Assembly (NCBI GenBank): GCA_900757695.1
Contig: CAAEOU010000121.1
Span: 1-17,051 of the forward strand
Direction: 5' to 3'
Length of the DNA stretch: 17,051 nt
From: an uncultured Oscillospiraceae bacterium
GTDB taxonomy: Bacteria > Bacillota_A > Clostridia > Oscillospirales > Oscillospiraceae
Numbering within the stretch: position 1 is the first letter of the stretch; each line of letters starts with the position of its first letter. Positions 1-6,877 of this stretch are shown here, one piece after another. The notes under the pieces are model-generated. The model was given only the letters and a program-made list of their open reading frames with translations, did no database searches and had not been told where the DNA came from. Both the position numbers and the translations under genes were made by a program.

Positions 1-16
1 AAAATGGAGGAATAAA

Positions 17-229
17 ATGGCGGATTATAAAAAGATGTATGCGGTGCTGTGCGGCGCCATAGATCAGGTGATCGAGCCCCTGGAGCAGATCCCTTTGGCA
101 TGGCCCTCGGCGCAGGTTCTGCGGAAGGCGCTGCTGCGAGCGGAGGACATCTATGTGGCCTCCACGACCTATGTGCAGGAGACCGAAGATCCGCAGGTGG
201 TGGAGCTTCATGCAGACTCCGGCCTGTAA
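17..229 (+). CDS. Small protein of unknown function (70 aa)
   Basis: I do not recognise a named family. The reading frame opens with ATG six bases after a clear GGAGG ribosome site (6-10) and ends just before a hairpin terminator, so it is probably translated. The protein is 70 residues, mildly acidic, with no signal peptide or membrane segment. The N-terminal half (DYKKMYAVLCGAIDQVIEPLE) and the following LRKALLRAEDIYV stretch look like two amphipathic helices, followed by a short acidic tail. It loosely resembles short helical proteins common in clostridial genomes, but this is an impression and not a match I can name. The bases just before it (1-15) could be the last codons of an upstream gene ending TAA at 13-15, which would make this the last gene of an operon entering from the left. 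Confidence 0.6.
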   Translation: MADYKKMYAVLCGAIDQVIEPLEQIPLAWPSAQVLRKALLRAEDIYVASTTYVQETEDPQVVELHADSGL

Positions 230-245
230 TCTCAGAGATAAAACG

Positions 246-296
246 GGAACGGATCGCCTGCCGGGGCGGTCCGTTCCTGCTGTTTACAGGTTTTTT
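246..296 (+). terminator. Hairpin terminator after the 70-aa gene
   Basis: Arms 246-258 and 265-277 pair over 13 positions, with one G-T wobble, around a six-base loop. A T-containing stretch follows (TGCTGTTT, then six T at 291-296). The T run does not sit directly on the stem, so efficiency is uncertain. It lies 16 bases after the stop codon of the small gene and fits the end of that transcript. Confidence 0.6.
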
Positions 297-656
297 GCGG
301 CGATCGGGGGGCTGGCTTGTGAGAAGGCTGTGATACTTCCTGCATGAAACGTAAAACGGAGGGAAACAGGTGGGAGCGGACCAAATGGCTGCGAATGATG
401 CAGAAAGGATTCTATTTCGGAGGAGAAATGCTGCATATGCGATAAAATTGCAAGAGAAAATAATGAGAAATGCATAAATGAAAAAGTGATTCAAATAACA
501 TATTAAACAAATGGGCTAAAAAGGGAAATGACGAAAAATGCAAAAATTTCAGGCAAAAACCGATGCATTATGACGAATATTCCGTGAAAACCGGGATTTC
601 AAATAGTTGGAAGTTATAGAGTTTCAAAAAATGACGGGGCCTATACACAAAATGGC
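297..656. other. Gene-free A-rich region upstream of the importer operon
   Basis: No convincing gene is seen here; the open frames are short and lack ribosome sites. From about 400 the plus strand becomes strongly A-rich, unlike the GC-rich genes on both sides. It holds several short symmetrical or repeated words: GCATATGC at 433-440, ATGCAT at 470-475 and 563-568 (a third copy lies at 688-693, beside the predicted transcription start), ATGACG at 528, 570 and 631, and the dyad GAATATTC at 575-582. The region is a reasonable place for upstream promoter elements and regulator binding, for example by the LysR-type protein encoded at the operon's end. No operator can be assigned from sequence alone. 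Confidence 0.5.
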
Positions 657-685
657 TTGCAAAAGCAATCCGTAAAGGCTATAAT
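657..685 (+). promoter_or_regulatory. Sigma-A promoter of the importer operon
   Basis: TTGCAA at 657-662 and a perfect TATAAT at 680-685 are separated by 17 bases, the ideal spacing for the housekeeping sigma factor. Transcription would start near 692, leaving a leader of about 110 bases before the binding-protein start at 804. The -35 element forms a small inverted repeat with the spacer (TTGC at 657-660, GCAA at 665-668). An ATGCAT palindrome at 688-693 overlaps the predicted start point. The same TTGCAA-17-TAnAAT pattern recurs in the threonine aldolase promoter. Confidence 0.8.
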
Positions 686-791
686 GGATGCATGAAAAGG
701 TGGGGACAGTTGCATTTTTTGCGCTGAAGTATCAGAAATGGAGCAAAAGCTGCTGAAACTGCCTCAGGCGAAAAGCCAAAACATCAAGAAT

Positions 792-795
792 GGAG
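792..795 (+). promoter_or_regulatory. Ribosome site fixing the binding-protein start at 804
   Basis: GGAG lies eight bases before ATG 804. The longer in-frame start at 738 has no ribosome site and would put 22 hydrophilic residues ahead of the lipoprotein signal, so 804 is chosen. Confidence 0.75.
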
Positions 796-803
796 CGATA
801 CAA

Positions 804-2531
804 ATGAAACGGAAGCTCAAATCTCTGGCCGCATTGGCAATGAGCGCTGCAATGGTGCTGTCCATGGCGGCATGCGGTTCCGGCGATGGAAGTGCCGCCA
901 GTGCGGCATCTGCTGCCAGTGAGGCAGGCAGCACGGCAGCGGCGCAGACGGAGGCCGCTGGTGATCAGCATCTCAACATTCTGCTCGGCGGCACAGTCAA
1001 CAATCTGGACCCCGATGCATCCTCCTGGACCGGTGAGTATCAGATCGTGACCCAGTCTCAGGCCAGCCTGCTTCGGATTGTCACCGATGACAATGACAAG
1101 GACACCTATGTGGAAGACGGATGCGAGTCCTACGAGGTCTCCGATGACGGCCTGACCTATACCTTCCACCTGCGGGAGAACTATTGGAGCGACGGCGAAA
1201 AGGTCGTGGCACAGCAGTATGTGGACGCTGCCCTCCGTGCGCTGAATCCCGAGAACGGCTATTCCACCACGGAATTCATGCCCATTAAGAACGCACAGGC
1301 CTACTATGACGGCGAGTGCGATGCCTCTGAGCTGGGAATCAAGGCTGTGGACGAAAATACTGTAGAGTATACGCTGGAATCCCCCAACTCTGAGTTCCTC
1401 TACTACATCGCTTACCGTGCAGGCTATCCCTGCCGTCAGGATGTCATCGACAAGGCCACTTCCACCTACGGCACCAATGTGGACGAGATGGTGTTCAACG
1501 GCCCCTTCAAGGTGACCAGCTGGGTCAAGGAAAACAGTGTGACCATGGAGAAGAACGACAAGTATTGGGATGCTGCCAACGTCAAGCTGGATTCTGTTAC
1601 CATGCAGTATGTGGAAGAGTATTCCACGCAGGCCACCCTGTTTGATGCCCAGCAGCTGGATATCGTTCCCTACAACGATGACTACGGCGCAGACTGGGAG
1701 GCACAGGCTGCCGACGGTAAGATCAACTATGTGGACAAGGTTGGCGCTTACTCCGACTTTCTGGTATTTGCCATTGAAAACGGCGGCAAGTCCGGCCTCA
1801 TGGGCAATGCCAACATTCGTCAGGCACTGTCTCTGGCAGTAGACCGTCAGGAGCTCTGCGACACCGTTTGGGGCCGCTATGAGCCTGCTTACACCTATGT
1901 TCCCTCTGCGGTCACTGTGGGCGGCGAGACCTACAACACCACAGGCGAGGGCGCTGTAAAGGATCTGCAGGAGAAGTATTCCACCGATGAGTCTCTGCAG
2001 GATCTGTTTAAGCAGGGCCTTGAGGAGTTGGGCAAGGACACCGACCTCAGCGCTGTGACCATTGACTTCGTGGTAGAGGCCGACAACGTTGCCCGTCAGA
2101 CGCAGGCAGAGTATCTGGCACAGACATGGCAGAACCGTCTGGGCATTCAGGTCAACGTGGATGTGACCACCGACGCCGAGGAGCGTCAGCAGCAGATGGA
2201 CTATGACGTAGGCGTCAACGGCTGGGAGGGCGGCGCAAGCCCCTACAACTACCTCTTTGTTGTAAACGTACCCTACGGTCTGAAGTACCTCACCGGTGTG
2301 TACACCAATGAGCATGTCAATGAGCTGCTGGGACAGGTTACAAGCATTACAGACACCGCCAAACAGGCTGAGATGTTCCATGAGATCGAGAACACGATTC
2401 TGGAAGAGGCCGGTGTGGGCCCCCTGTACTTCACCGATATCAAGTTCTTCCAGCAGACCTATGTGAAGGGAATCTACTACACCAACTTTGGCCCTGAGTA
2501 TGATTTCAGCCACGCTTATATTGAAAAGTAA
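804..2531 (+). CDS. oppA: Peptide-type ABC transporter substrate-binding lipoprotein
   Basis: Captures the substrate outside the cell and delivers it to the permease pair encoded next. It belongs to the family 5 extracellular binding proteins (OppA/DppA type); 575 residues is usual for the family. The sequence shows a lipoprotein signal: KRK charge, hydrophobic stretch at about 8-22, and lipobox MAAC with the lipidated cysteine at residue 24. An Ala/Ser/Gly-rich flexible linker (about 25-50) follows. Typical family landmarks come next: the ENYWSDGE region, FNGPFKV from residue 231, and NIRQALSLAVDR from 337. It is the first gene of the operon and is followed by a strong hairpin that may keep this message more abundant than the membrane genes. 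Peptides are the commonest ligands, but family members also bind other small molecules, so the substrate is open. The Opp label denotes family only. Confidence 0.9.
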   Translation: MKRKLKSLAALAMSAAMVLSMAACGSGDGSAASAASAASEAGSTAAAQTEAAGDQHLNILLGGTVNNLDPDASSWTGEYQIVTQSQASLLRIVTDDNDKDTYVEDGCESYEVSDDGLTYTFHLRENYWSDGEKVVAQQYVDAALRALNPENGYSTTEFMPIKNAQAYYDGECDASELGIKAVDENTVEYTLESPNSEFLYYIAYRAGYPCRQDVIDKATSTYGTNVDEMVFNGPFKVTSWVKENSVTMEKNDKYWDAANVKLDSVTMQYVEEYSTQATLFDAQQLDIVPYNDDYGADWEAQAADGKINYVDKVGAYSDFLVFAIENGGKSGLMGNANIRQALSLAVDRQELCDTVWGRYEPAYTYVPSAVTVGGETYNTTGEGAVKDLQEKYSTDESLQDLFKQGLEELGKDTDLSAVTIDFVVEADNVARQTQAEYLAQTWQNRLGIQVNVDVTTDAEERQQQMDYDVGVNGWEGGASPYNYLFVVNVPYGLKYLTGVYTNEHVNELLGQVTSITDTAKQAEMFHEIENTILEEAGVGPLYFTDIKFFQQTYVKGIYYTNFGPEYDFSHAYIEK

Positions 2532-2568
2532 GGATTTTTCGAGTATCCTTCGGGAGATTCAGACACAA

Positions 2569-2594
2569 TCAGGCAGGGGGGGACCCCTGCCTGA
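2569..2594 (+). other. Intercistronic RNA hairpin between binding protein and permease
   Basis: Arms 2569-2579 and 2584-2594 pair perfectly over 11 GC-rich base pairs around a GGGA tetraloop. No T run follows, so it is not a normal intrinsic terminator. A smaller six-pair hairpin (2530-2535 with 2545-2550) begins at the stop codon just upstream. In ABC operons such structures often protect the 3' end of the binding-protein message and raise its level above that of the permease genes; that role is inferred here. Confidence 0.65.
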
Positions 2595-2636
2595 CTGCAT
2601 ATTGCCCAAACTCTAAAGAAAAGGCAGTTGTTACTT

Positions 2637-3593
2637 ATGATAAAATACATTTTCCGGCGGTTTCTGGAACTGCTGGTGGCGCTGTTTCTGATCGCAACGG
2701 CGACCTTTTTCCTGACGGCGGCGGCACCGGGCGACCCGCTGGTGGCCCGTACCATGTCCCTGCCGGAGGCATCCAGACAGGCCATGTACGCAAAATATGG
2801 TCTGGATAAGCCGCTGATGGAGCGGTATGTGATCACCATGAAGGGCATGCTCCAAGGCGATTTTGGAGAGTCCGTTGTCTATGAGGGCCAGACGCTTCAG
2901 GACATCATCCGGGATAAGCTGCCTGTTTCGGCGCGGCTTGGCCTGCAGTCCCTGATTTTTGGCGTGCTGGTGGGTCTGTTTCTGGGCGTCATTGCGGCGG
3001 TCAAACGAGATACATGGATCGACCGGGTGATCGTGGTATTTGCGGTGCTGCTGATGAGTGTGCCGGAGCTGGTTTTGGGCCTTGTGTTCCAGAAGTATTT
3101 CGCCGGTACGCTGAAATGGTTCCCGGTCATCGGCTGGCCCTCCGGCAAGGAGCTGTGGTTCGGCGGCTGGAAATATACCATTCTGCCCATGATGTCCGGC
3201 GCACTGCTTCACATCGCCACCTATTCCAGACTGCTCAAGACGTCCATTCTGGATGTACTGGATCAGGATTACATTCTGACGGCCCGCTCCAAGGGCCTGT
3301 CGGAGCCCAAGATTGTATGGAGCCATATCATGCGGAACTCCTTTATTCCCATTGTCACCCGGCTCCCGGTATCCATGGCCACCTGCATTACGGGTTCCTT
3401 TATCATTGAGAAGATCTTCTCCATTCCCGGCATTGCGGCCTATTACATTGAGGCGGTATCGGCCAACGATCTTTCCATTGTATTGGGAGAAACGGTCTTT
3501 ATCGCAGCACTGTTTATTGTGGTGGTATTCCTGACGGATATCCTCTATACGCTGGTGGATCCCAGAATCCGGATTCAAGGAGGGAAACGATAA
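2637..3593 (+). CDS. oppB: ABC transporter permease, OppB/DppB type
   Basis: One of two inner-membrane subunits forming the import channel. It is 318 residues with about six hydrophobic helices, the first right at the N terminus after MIKYIFRRFLE, and the periplasmic-side region after helix 1 that is typical of OppB. The EAA-type cytoplasmic loop that docks on the ATPases is visible as ARSKGLSEPKIVWSHIMRN around residues 215-233. ATG 2637 is chosen because MIKYIFRRF is the usual family start. A TTG at 2628 in the same frame would add three residues. The AAAGAAAAGG ribosome site (2615-2624) lies rather far from the ATG (12 bases) and very close to the TTG (3 bases), so the exact start is not certain. 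Its stop codon overlaps the next start (TAATG at 3591), implying coupled translation with oppC. Confidence 0.9.
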   Translation: MIKYIFRRFLELLVALFLIATATFFLTAAAPGDPLVARTMSLPEASRQAMYAKYGLDKPLMERYVITMKGMLQGDFGESVVYEGQTLQDIIRDKLPVSARLGLQSLIFGVLVGLFLGVIAAVKRDTWIDRVIVVFAVLLMSVPELVLGLVFQKYFAGTLKWFPVIGWPSGKELWFGGWKYTILPMMSGALLHIATYSRLLKTSILDVLDQDYILTARSKGLSEPKIVWSHIMRNSFIPIVTRLPVSMATCITGSFIIEKIFSIPGIAAYYIEAVSANDLSIVLGETVFIAALFIVVVFLTDILYTLVDPRIRIQGGKR

Positions 3594-4522
3594 TGGAAGA
3601 GACAAAAACGAACCTCAGACCGGAGGACTTTGAGATCCTGCAGGCCCGGGCCGGTCAGGGCGACCAGCTGGTGCGGGAGCCTGTGACCTACTGGAAGGAC
3701 GCATGGCGGCGGCTTCGGAAGAACAAGATCGCCATGGGCTCTCTGGTGGTGCTGATCCTGTTCCTGATTATGGTCATCATCGGGCCGTACATCCGGGGCT
3801 ACGACTATATCACCTCGGCACCCAAGTATAAAAATGCGGGGATGAGCGCACAGTTCTGGTTTGGCGCAGACTCTCTGGGCCGTGACCTGTTTTCCCGGCT
3901 TTGGGTGGGCACCCGGGTTTCCTTTCTGGTTGCCCTGAGCTGTACCGCCATTCAGGTGGTGGTGGGCTGCCTCTACGGCAGTATCATGGCCTATTTCGGC
4001 GGCGTGGTGGATGAGATCATGATGCGCATTCTGGAGATCATCACCGCCATTCCCAGCCTGCTGGTAACGATCCTGATCATGATCGCCATGGGCAACAGTG
4101 CCGTATCCCTGCTGATTGCGCTGTGTATCGCTTCCTGGTGCCAGACAGCCCGGGTTGTTCGAGGGCAGATCATGCAGCTGAGAGAATCCGAATATGTGAT
4201 GGCTGCCGAAGCACTGGGCGAGCGGCCCCTGAAGATCATTGTCCGGCATCTTTTGCCCAATATCATGGGCATCCTGATTCTGGAGGTAGCCACCGCCATT
4301 CCCGGCTACATCTTTCAGGAGGCGGGCCTCAGCTTCATCGGCCTTGGCCTGAAGGCGCCCTCCATCAGCCTTGGCCTGCTGATTTCCAATGGTCAGGCGG
4401 TCATGAACTCCCATGTAAGTCAGCTGATCTTCCCGGCGCTGGTGCTGTGCATTATGGTGTTGGCCTTTAACCTGCTGGGCGACGGCCTCCGCAATGCGCT
4501 GGATCCCAAGTTCCGGAAGTAA
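3593..4522 (+). CDS. oppC: ABC transporter permease, OppC/DppC type
   Basis: Second channel subunit, pairing with the OppB-like protein. It is 309 residues: a hydrophilic cytoplasmic N-terminal segment of about 45 residues, a first helix (about 45-65), then the FGADSLGRDLFSRL signature of OppC-type permeases and five further hydrophobic helices. The ATPase-docking EAA loop reads AAEALGERPLKIIVRHLLPN at about 204-223. The ATG overlaps the oppB stop codon (TAATG), with AAGGAGGG at 3577-3584 eight bases upstream, so the pair should be made in equal amounts. The gene ends 12 bases before oppD. Confidence 0.92.
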   Translation: MEETKTNLRPEDFEILQARAGQGDQLVREPVTYWKDAWRRLRKNKIAMGSLVVLILFLIMVIIGPYIRGYDYITSAPKYKNAGMSAQFWFGADSLGRDLFSRLWVGTRVSFLVALSCTAIQVVVGCLYGSIMAYFGGVVDEIMMRILEIITAIPSLLVTILIMIAMGNSAVSLLIALCIASWCQTARVVRGQIMQLRESEYVMAAEALGERPLKIIVRHLLPNIMGILILEVATAIPGYIFQEAGLSFIGLGLKAPSISLGLLISNGQAVMNSHVSQLIFPALVLCIMVLAFNLLGDGLRNALDPKFRK

Positions 4523-4534
4523 GGGGAGGAAAAC

Positions 4535-5563
4535 ATGAGTAATCTACTTGAAGTGAAAGACCTGAAGGTCTGTTATCACACCTATCAGGGGAATGTCCAG
4601 TCCGTGCGCGGTGTGAATCTGGATATTGGCTATGAGGAGTCGGTGGCGCTGGTGGGCGAGTCCGGCTGCGGCAAGTCTGTGACCGGAAAGAGCATTCTGC
4701 GGCTGATTCAGGCCCCCGGCGAGATCCGGGAGGGCAGCTCCATCACCTTTGACGGAAAAGACGTGCTGTCCATGGGCAAGAAGGAGCTCCGGAGCTACCG
4801 GGGCGGTCAGGCGTCCATCATCTTTCAGGATGCGCTGGCATCCCTGAACCCCACCATGACCGTGGGCAAGCAGATCATGGAGAACCTGCTGTACCACCGG
4901 AAGATGAGCAAAAAAGAGGCCAAGGCGGAGGCAATTCAGCTGCTGAAGGACGTTGGAATTCCCAATGCCGAAAAGCGCGTGGATCAGTATCCCCATGAGT
5001 TCTCCGGCGGCATGCGTCAGAGAGTTATGATCGCCATTGCCTTTGCCTGTCAGCCCAAGCTGCTGATCGCCGATGAGCCCACTACGGCACTGGATGTAAC
5101 CATTCAGTCCCAGATCATCAAGCTGCTCAAGCAGCTGAAAACGGAGAATCACACCTCCATTCTGATGATTACCCACGATCTTGGCGTTGTGGCCAGCATT
5201 GCCGAGCGTATTTTTGTCATGTACAGCGGCGTGATTGTGGAAAAGGGAACCAGTGACGATATCTTCTACCGGGCACGGCATCCCTATACCAAGGCGCTGC
5301 TCCGGGCGGTGCCCCGGCTGGATGGGGATAAAAAGGAAGAGCTGGACTCCATTGAGGGAACGCCGCCGGATCTGATTGCACCCCCTGCGGGCTGTCCCTT
5401 TGCCCAGCGGTGTAAATACTGCATGCCCATCTGTGAGCGGCAGATGCCTGAGAACACCGGCTTTGGCGGCCGTCATGAGGCGGCCTGCTGGCTCCATCAC
5501 GAGATGGCGCCCAAGGTGGCGGGCATCAATGATTTTGAAGAAACAGCCGGAAAGGAGGTCTGA
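4535..5563 (+). CDS. oppD: ABC transporter ATPase, OppD/DppD type
   Basis: One of two cytoplasmic ATPases that power uptake. All ATPase motifs are present in 342 residues: Walker A GESGCGKS (41-48), Q-loop glutamine 98, signature FSGGM (156-160), Walker B LLIADE ending in catalytic E181, and switch histidine 214. The C-terminal oligopeptide-transporter extension carries four closely spaced cysteines (C287, C293, C296, C300; spacing x5, x2, x3) as in DppD/OppD proteins reported to bind a 4Fe-4S cluster. Cluster binding here is inferred. GGGGAGGA precedes ATG 4535. The paired ATPase begins two bases after the stop codon. Confidence 0.93.
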   Translation: MSNLLEVKDLKVCYHTYQGNVQSVRGVNLDIGYEESVALVGESGCGKSVTGKSILRLIQAPGEIREGSSITFDGKDVLSMGKKELRSYRGGQASIIFQDALASLNPTMTVGKQIMENLLYHRKMSKKEAKAEAIQLLKDVGIPNAEKRVDQYPHEFSGGMRQRVMIAIAFACQPKLLIADEPTTALDVTIQSQIIKLLKQLKTENHTSILMITHDLGVVASIAERIFVMYSGVIVEKGTSDDIFYRARHPYTKALLRAVPRLDGDKKEELDSIEGTPPDLIAPPAGCPFAQRCKYCMPICERQMPENTGFGGRHEAACWLHHEMAPKVAGINDFEETAGKEV

Positions 5564-5565
5564 CC

Positions 5566-6543
5566 ATGGAAACCGAGAAGAAGCCGCTTGTTCAGGTGAA
5601 AAATCTGAAGAAGTATTTTAATACCGGCCATAAGGAAGTGGTCAAGGCGCTGGACAACGTATCCTTTGACATCTACGAAGGGGAGACCGTTGGACTGGTG
5701 GGCGAGTCCGGCTGCGGAAAGACCACCTGCGGGCGTATTATTCTGGGCCTGTATGATAAAACCGATGGACAGGTGCTCTACCGGGGCAAGGATGTGCACC
5801 GGATGTCCAGAAGCGAAAAGTACGCCTTTAAGAAAAATGCGCAGATCGTATTTCAGGATCCCTATTCCTCTCTGGATCCCCGAATGACCGTGGCGGATAT
5901 CATTGCCGAGGGCATTGACATTCATCATCTGGCCAAGGATCGGAAGGAGCGGCTCCAGAAGATCTATTATTACCTCAATGCCGTAGGACTCAACGAATCC
6001 CATGCCAGCCGGTTTGTCCATGAATTTTCCGGCGGACAGCGGCAGCGCATCGGCATCGCCCGGGCGCTGGCAGTGGAGCCGGAGTTCATTATGCTGGATG
6101 AGCCCATCTCCGCACTGGATGTTTCCATTCAGGCCCAGGTGGTGAATCTGCTCATCAAGCTCCAGAAGGAGAAGGGGCTGACCTATCTGTTTGTGGCCCA
6201 TGATCTGGCCATGGTCAAGCATATTTCGGACCGGATCGTTGTGATGTATCTGGGCACGGTGGTGGAGACCGCCTCTTCGGAGGCGCTGTATGCAAAGCCG
6301 CTGCACCCCTATACGCAGGCGCTGATCTCGGCAATCCCGATCCCCGACCCGGAGCTGGAACGGAAGCGAGCCGAGGAGACGGTACAGGGAGAGGCCACCG
6401 TGGCAGGGGCTACGGAGGGCTGCCGGTTCCGTACCCGGTGTAAGTTTGCCACGGAGCGCTGCGCCAAGGAAATGCCGGAGCTTCGTGAGGTGGAGCCGGG
6501 ACATTTTGCCGCATGCCACAATCTGGATCAGGTGAACCCATGA
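5566..6543 (+). CDS. oppF: ABC transporter ATPase, OppF/DppF type
   Basis: Partner of the OppD-like ATPase; together they form the nucleotide-binding dimer under the two permeases. It is 325 residues with Walker A GESGCGKT (46-53), Q-loop Q97, signature FSGGQ (154-158), Walker B IMLDE with E179, and switch H212. The C-terminal extension has three cysteines (CRFRTRCKFATERC) where OppD has four. ATG 5566 is preceded by a near-perfect AAAGGAGG site (5551-5558) lying inside the last codons of oppD, with only two bases between the genes. The stop codon overlaps the ATG of the next gene (ATGA at 6540), so the following membrane protein belongs to the same translational unit. Confidence 0.93.
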   Translation: METEKKPLVQVKNLKKYFNTGHKEVVKALDNVSFDIYEGETVGLVGESGCGKTTCGRIILGLYDKTDGQVLYRGKDVHRMSRSEKYAFKKNAQIVFQDPYSSLDPRMTVADIIAEGIDIHHLAKDRKERLQKIYYYLNAVGLNESHASRFVHEFSGGQRQRIGIARALAVEPEFIMLDEPISALDVSIQAQVVNLLIKLQKEKGLTYLFVAHDLAMVKHISDRIVVMYLGTVVETASSEALYAKPLHPYTQALISAIPIPDPELERKRAEETVQGEATVAGATEGCRFRTRCKFATERCAKEMPELREVEPGHFAACHNLDQVNP

Positions 6544-6866
6544 AACAGAAGCTGAAGCAGGCCGGAAAGGAGATCGGTCTGATCGTTCTGTTTGCCCTGG
6601 GACTGTGCCTGATCCTGACGCTGGCGGCGCTGGTTCGGAGCCTTTTGGGCGGCAGCCTTTCCGGGAGCCTTTGGCGGCTCTGCGCCTTTAGCGGAGGGAT
6701 CGTCCTGCTGCTCTCAGCGGTGTTCCTGCTTTCCAGCCGCCTTGTCCGGCAGAAGATGAAGGCGTGGACGGAGAAATTCCCCCATGTGCCCTTTGCGTGG
6801 GCACTGGTACTCGTTGGCGCAGTATTGATTTTGTTCGCCTGTATGGTGAATCGATTTATGATGTAA
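6540..6866 (+). CDS. Small three-helix membrane protein of unknown function
   Basis: I do not recognise a family. The protein is 108 residues with a basic N terminus (MKQKLKQAGK) and three strongly hydrophobic segments at about 12-32, 47-66 and 85-104. These are joined by a short Gly/Ser-rich turn and a basic loop (RLVRQKMKAWTEK) that is probably cytoplasmic. It has no signal peptide cleavage site and no catalytic motif. The start at 6540 forms an ATGA overlap with the oppF stop codon and has no strong ribosome site of its own, which points to coupled translation. A longer in-frame start at 6513 would lie inside oppF and is less likely. Its place between a complete importer and the flavoenzyme suggests a helper role in transport or in holding the enzyme at the membrane, but this is a guess from position. 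Confidence 0.75.
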   Translation: MKQKLKQAGKEIGLIVLFALGLCLILTLAALVRSLLGGSLSGSLWRLCAFSGGIVLLLSAVFLLSSRLVRQKMKAWTEKFPHVPFAWALVLVGAVLILFACMVNRFMM

Positions 6867-6870
6867 GGAG
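6865..6870 (+). promoter_or_regulatory. Ribosome site fixing the flavoenzyme start at 6878
   Basis: AAGGAG ends seven bases before ATG 6878 and overlaps the stop codon of the upstream membrane protein (TAA 6864-6866). The frame is open further upstream to 6764, but those 38 extra residues overlap the membrane-protein gene and do not resemble the enzyme family. Confidence 0.8.
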
Positions 6871-6877
6871 CGATATC

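Noticed and set aside
688..720. Attenuator hairpin in the importer-operon leader (ATGCA at 688 with TGCAT at 711, then six T)
   Set aside because: Only five base pairs with a loop of about 18 bases, too weak to terminate; probably coincidental.
880..955. Repeated Ala-Ser codons near the start of the binding protein as a DNA tandem repeat
   Set aside because: This is an ordinary low-complexity linker after a lipoprotein cysteine; the DNA copies are not identical.
732..2513. Long minus-strand open frame of 593 codons opposite the binding-protein gene
   Set aside because: It is a mirror of a real lipoprotein gene with signal peptide and family motifs; its translation is a compositionally odd run of V/L/H/G with no domain.
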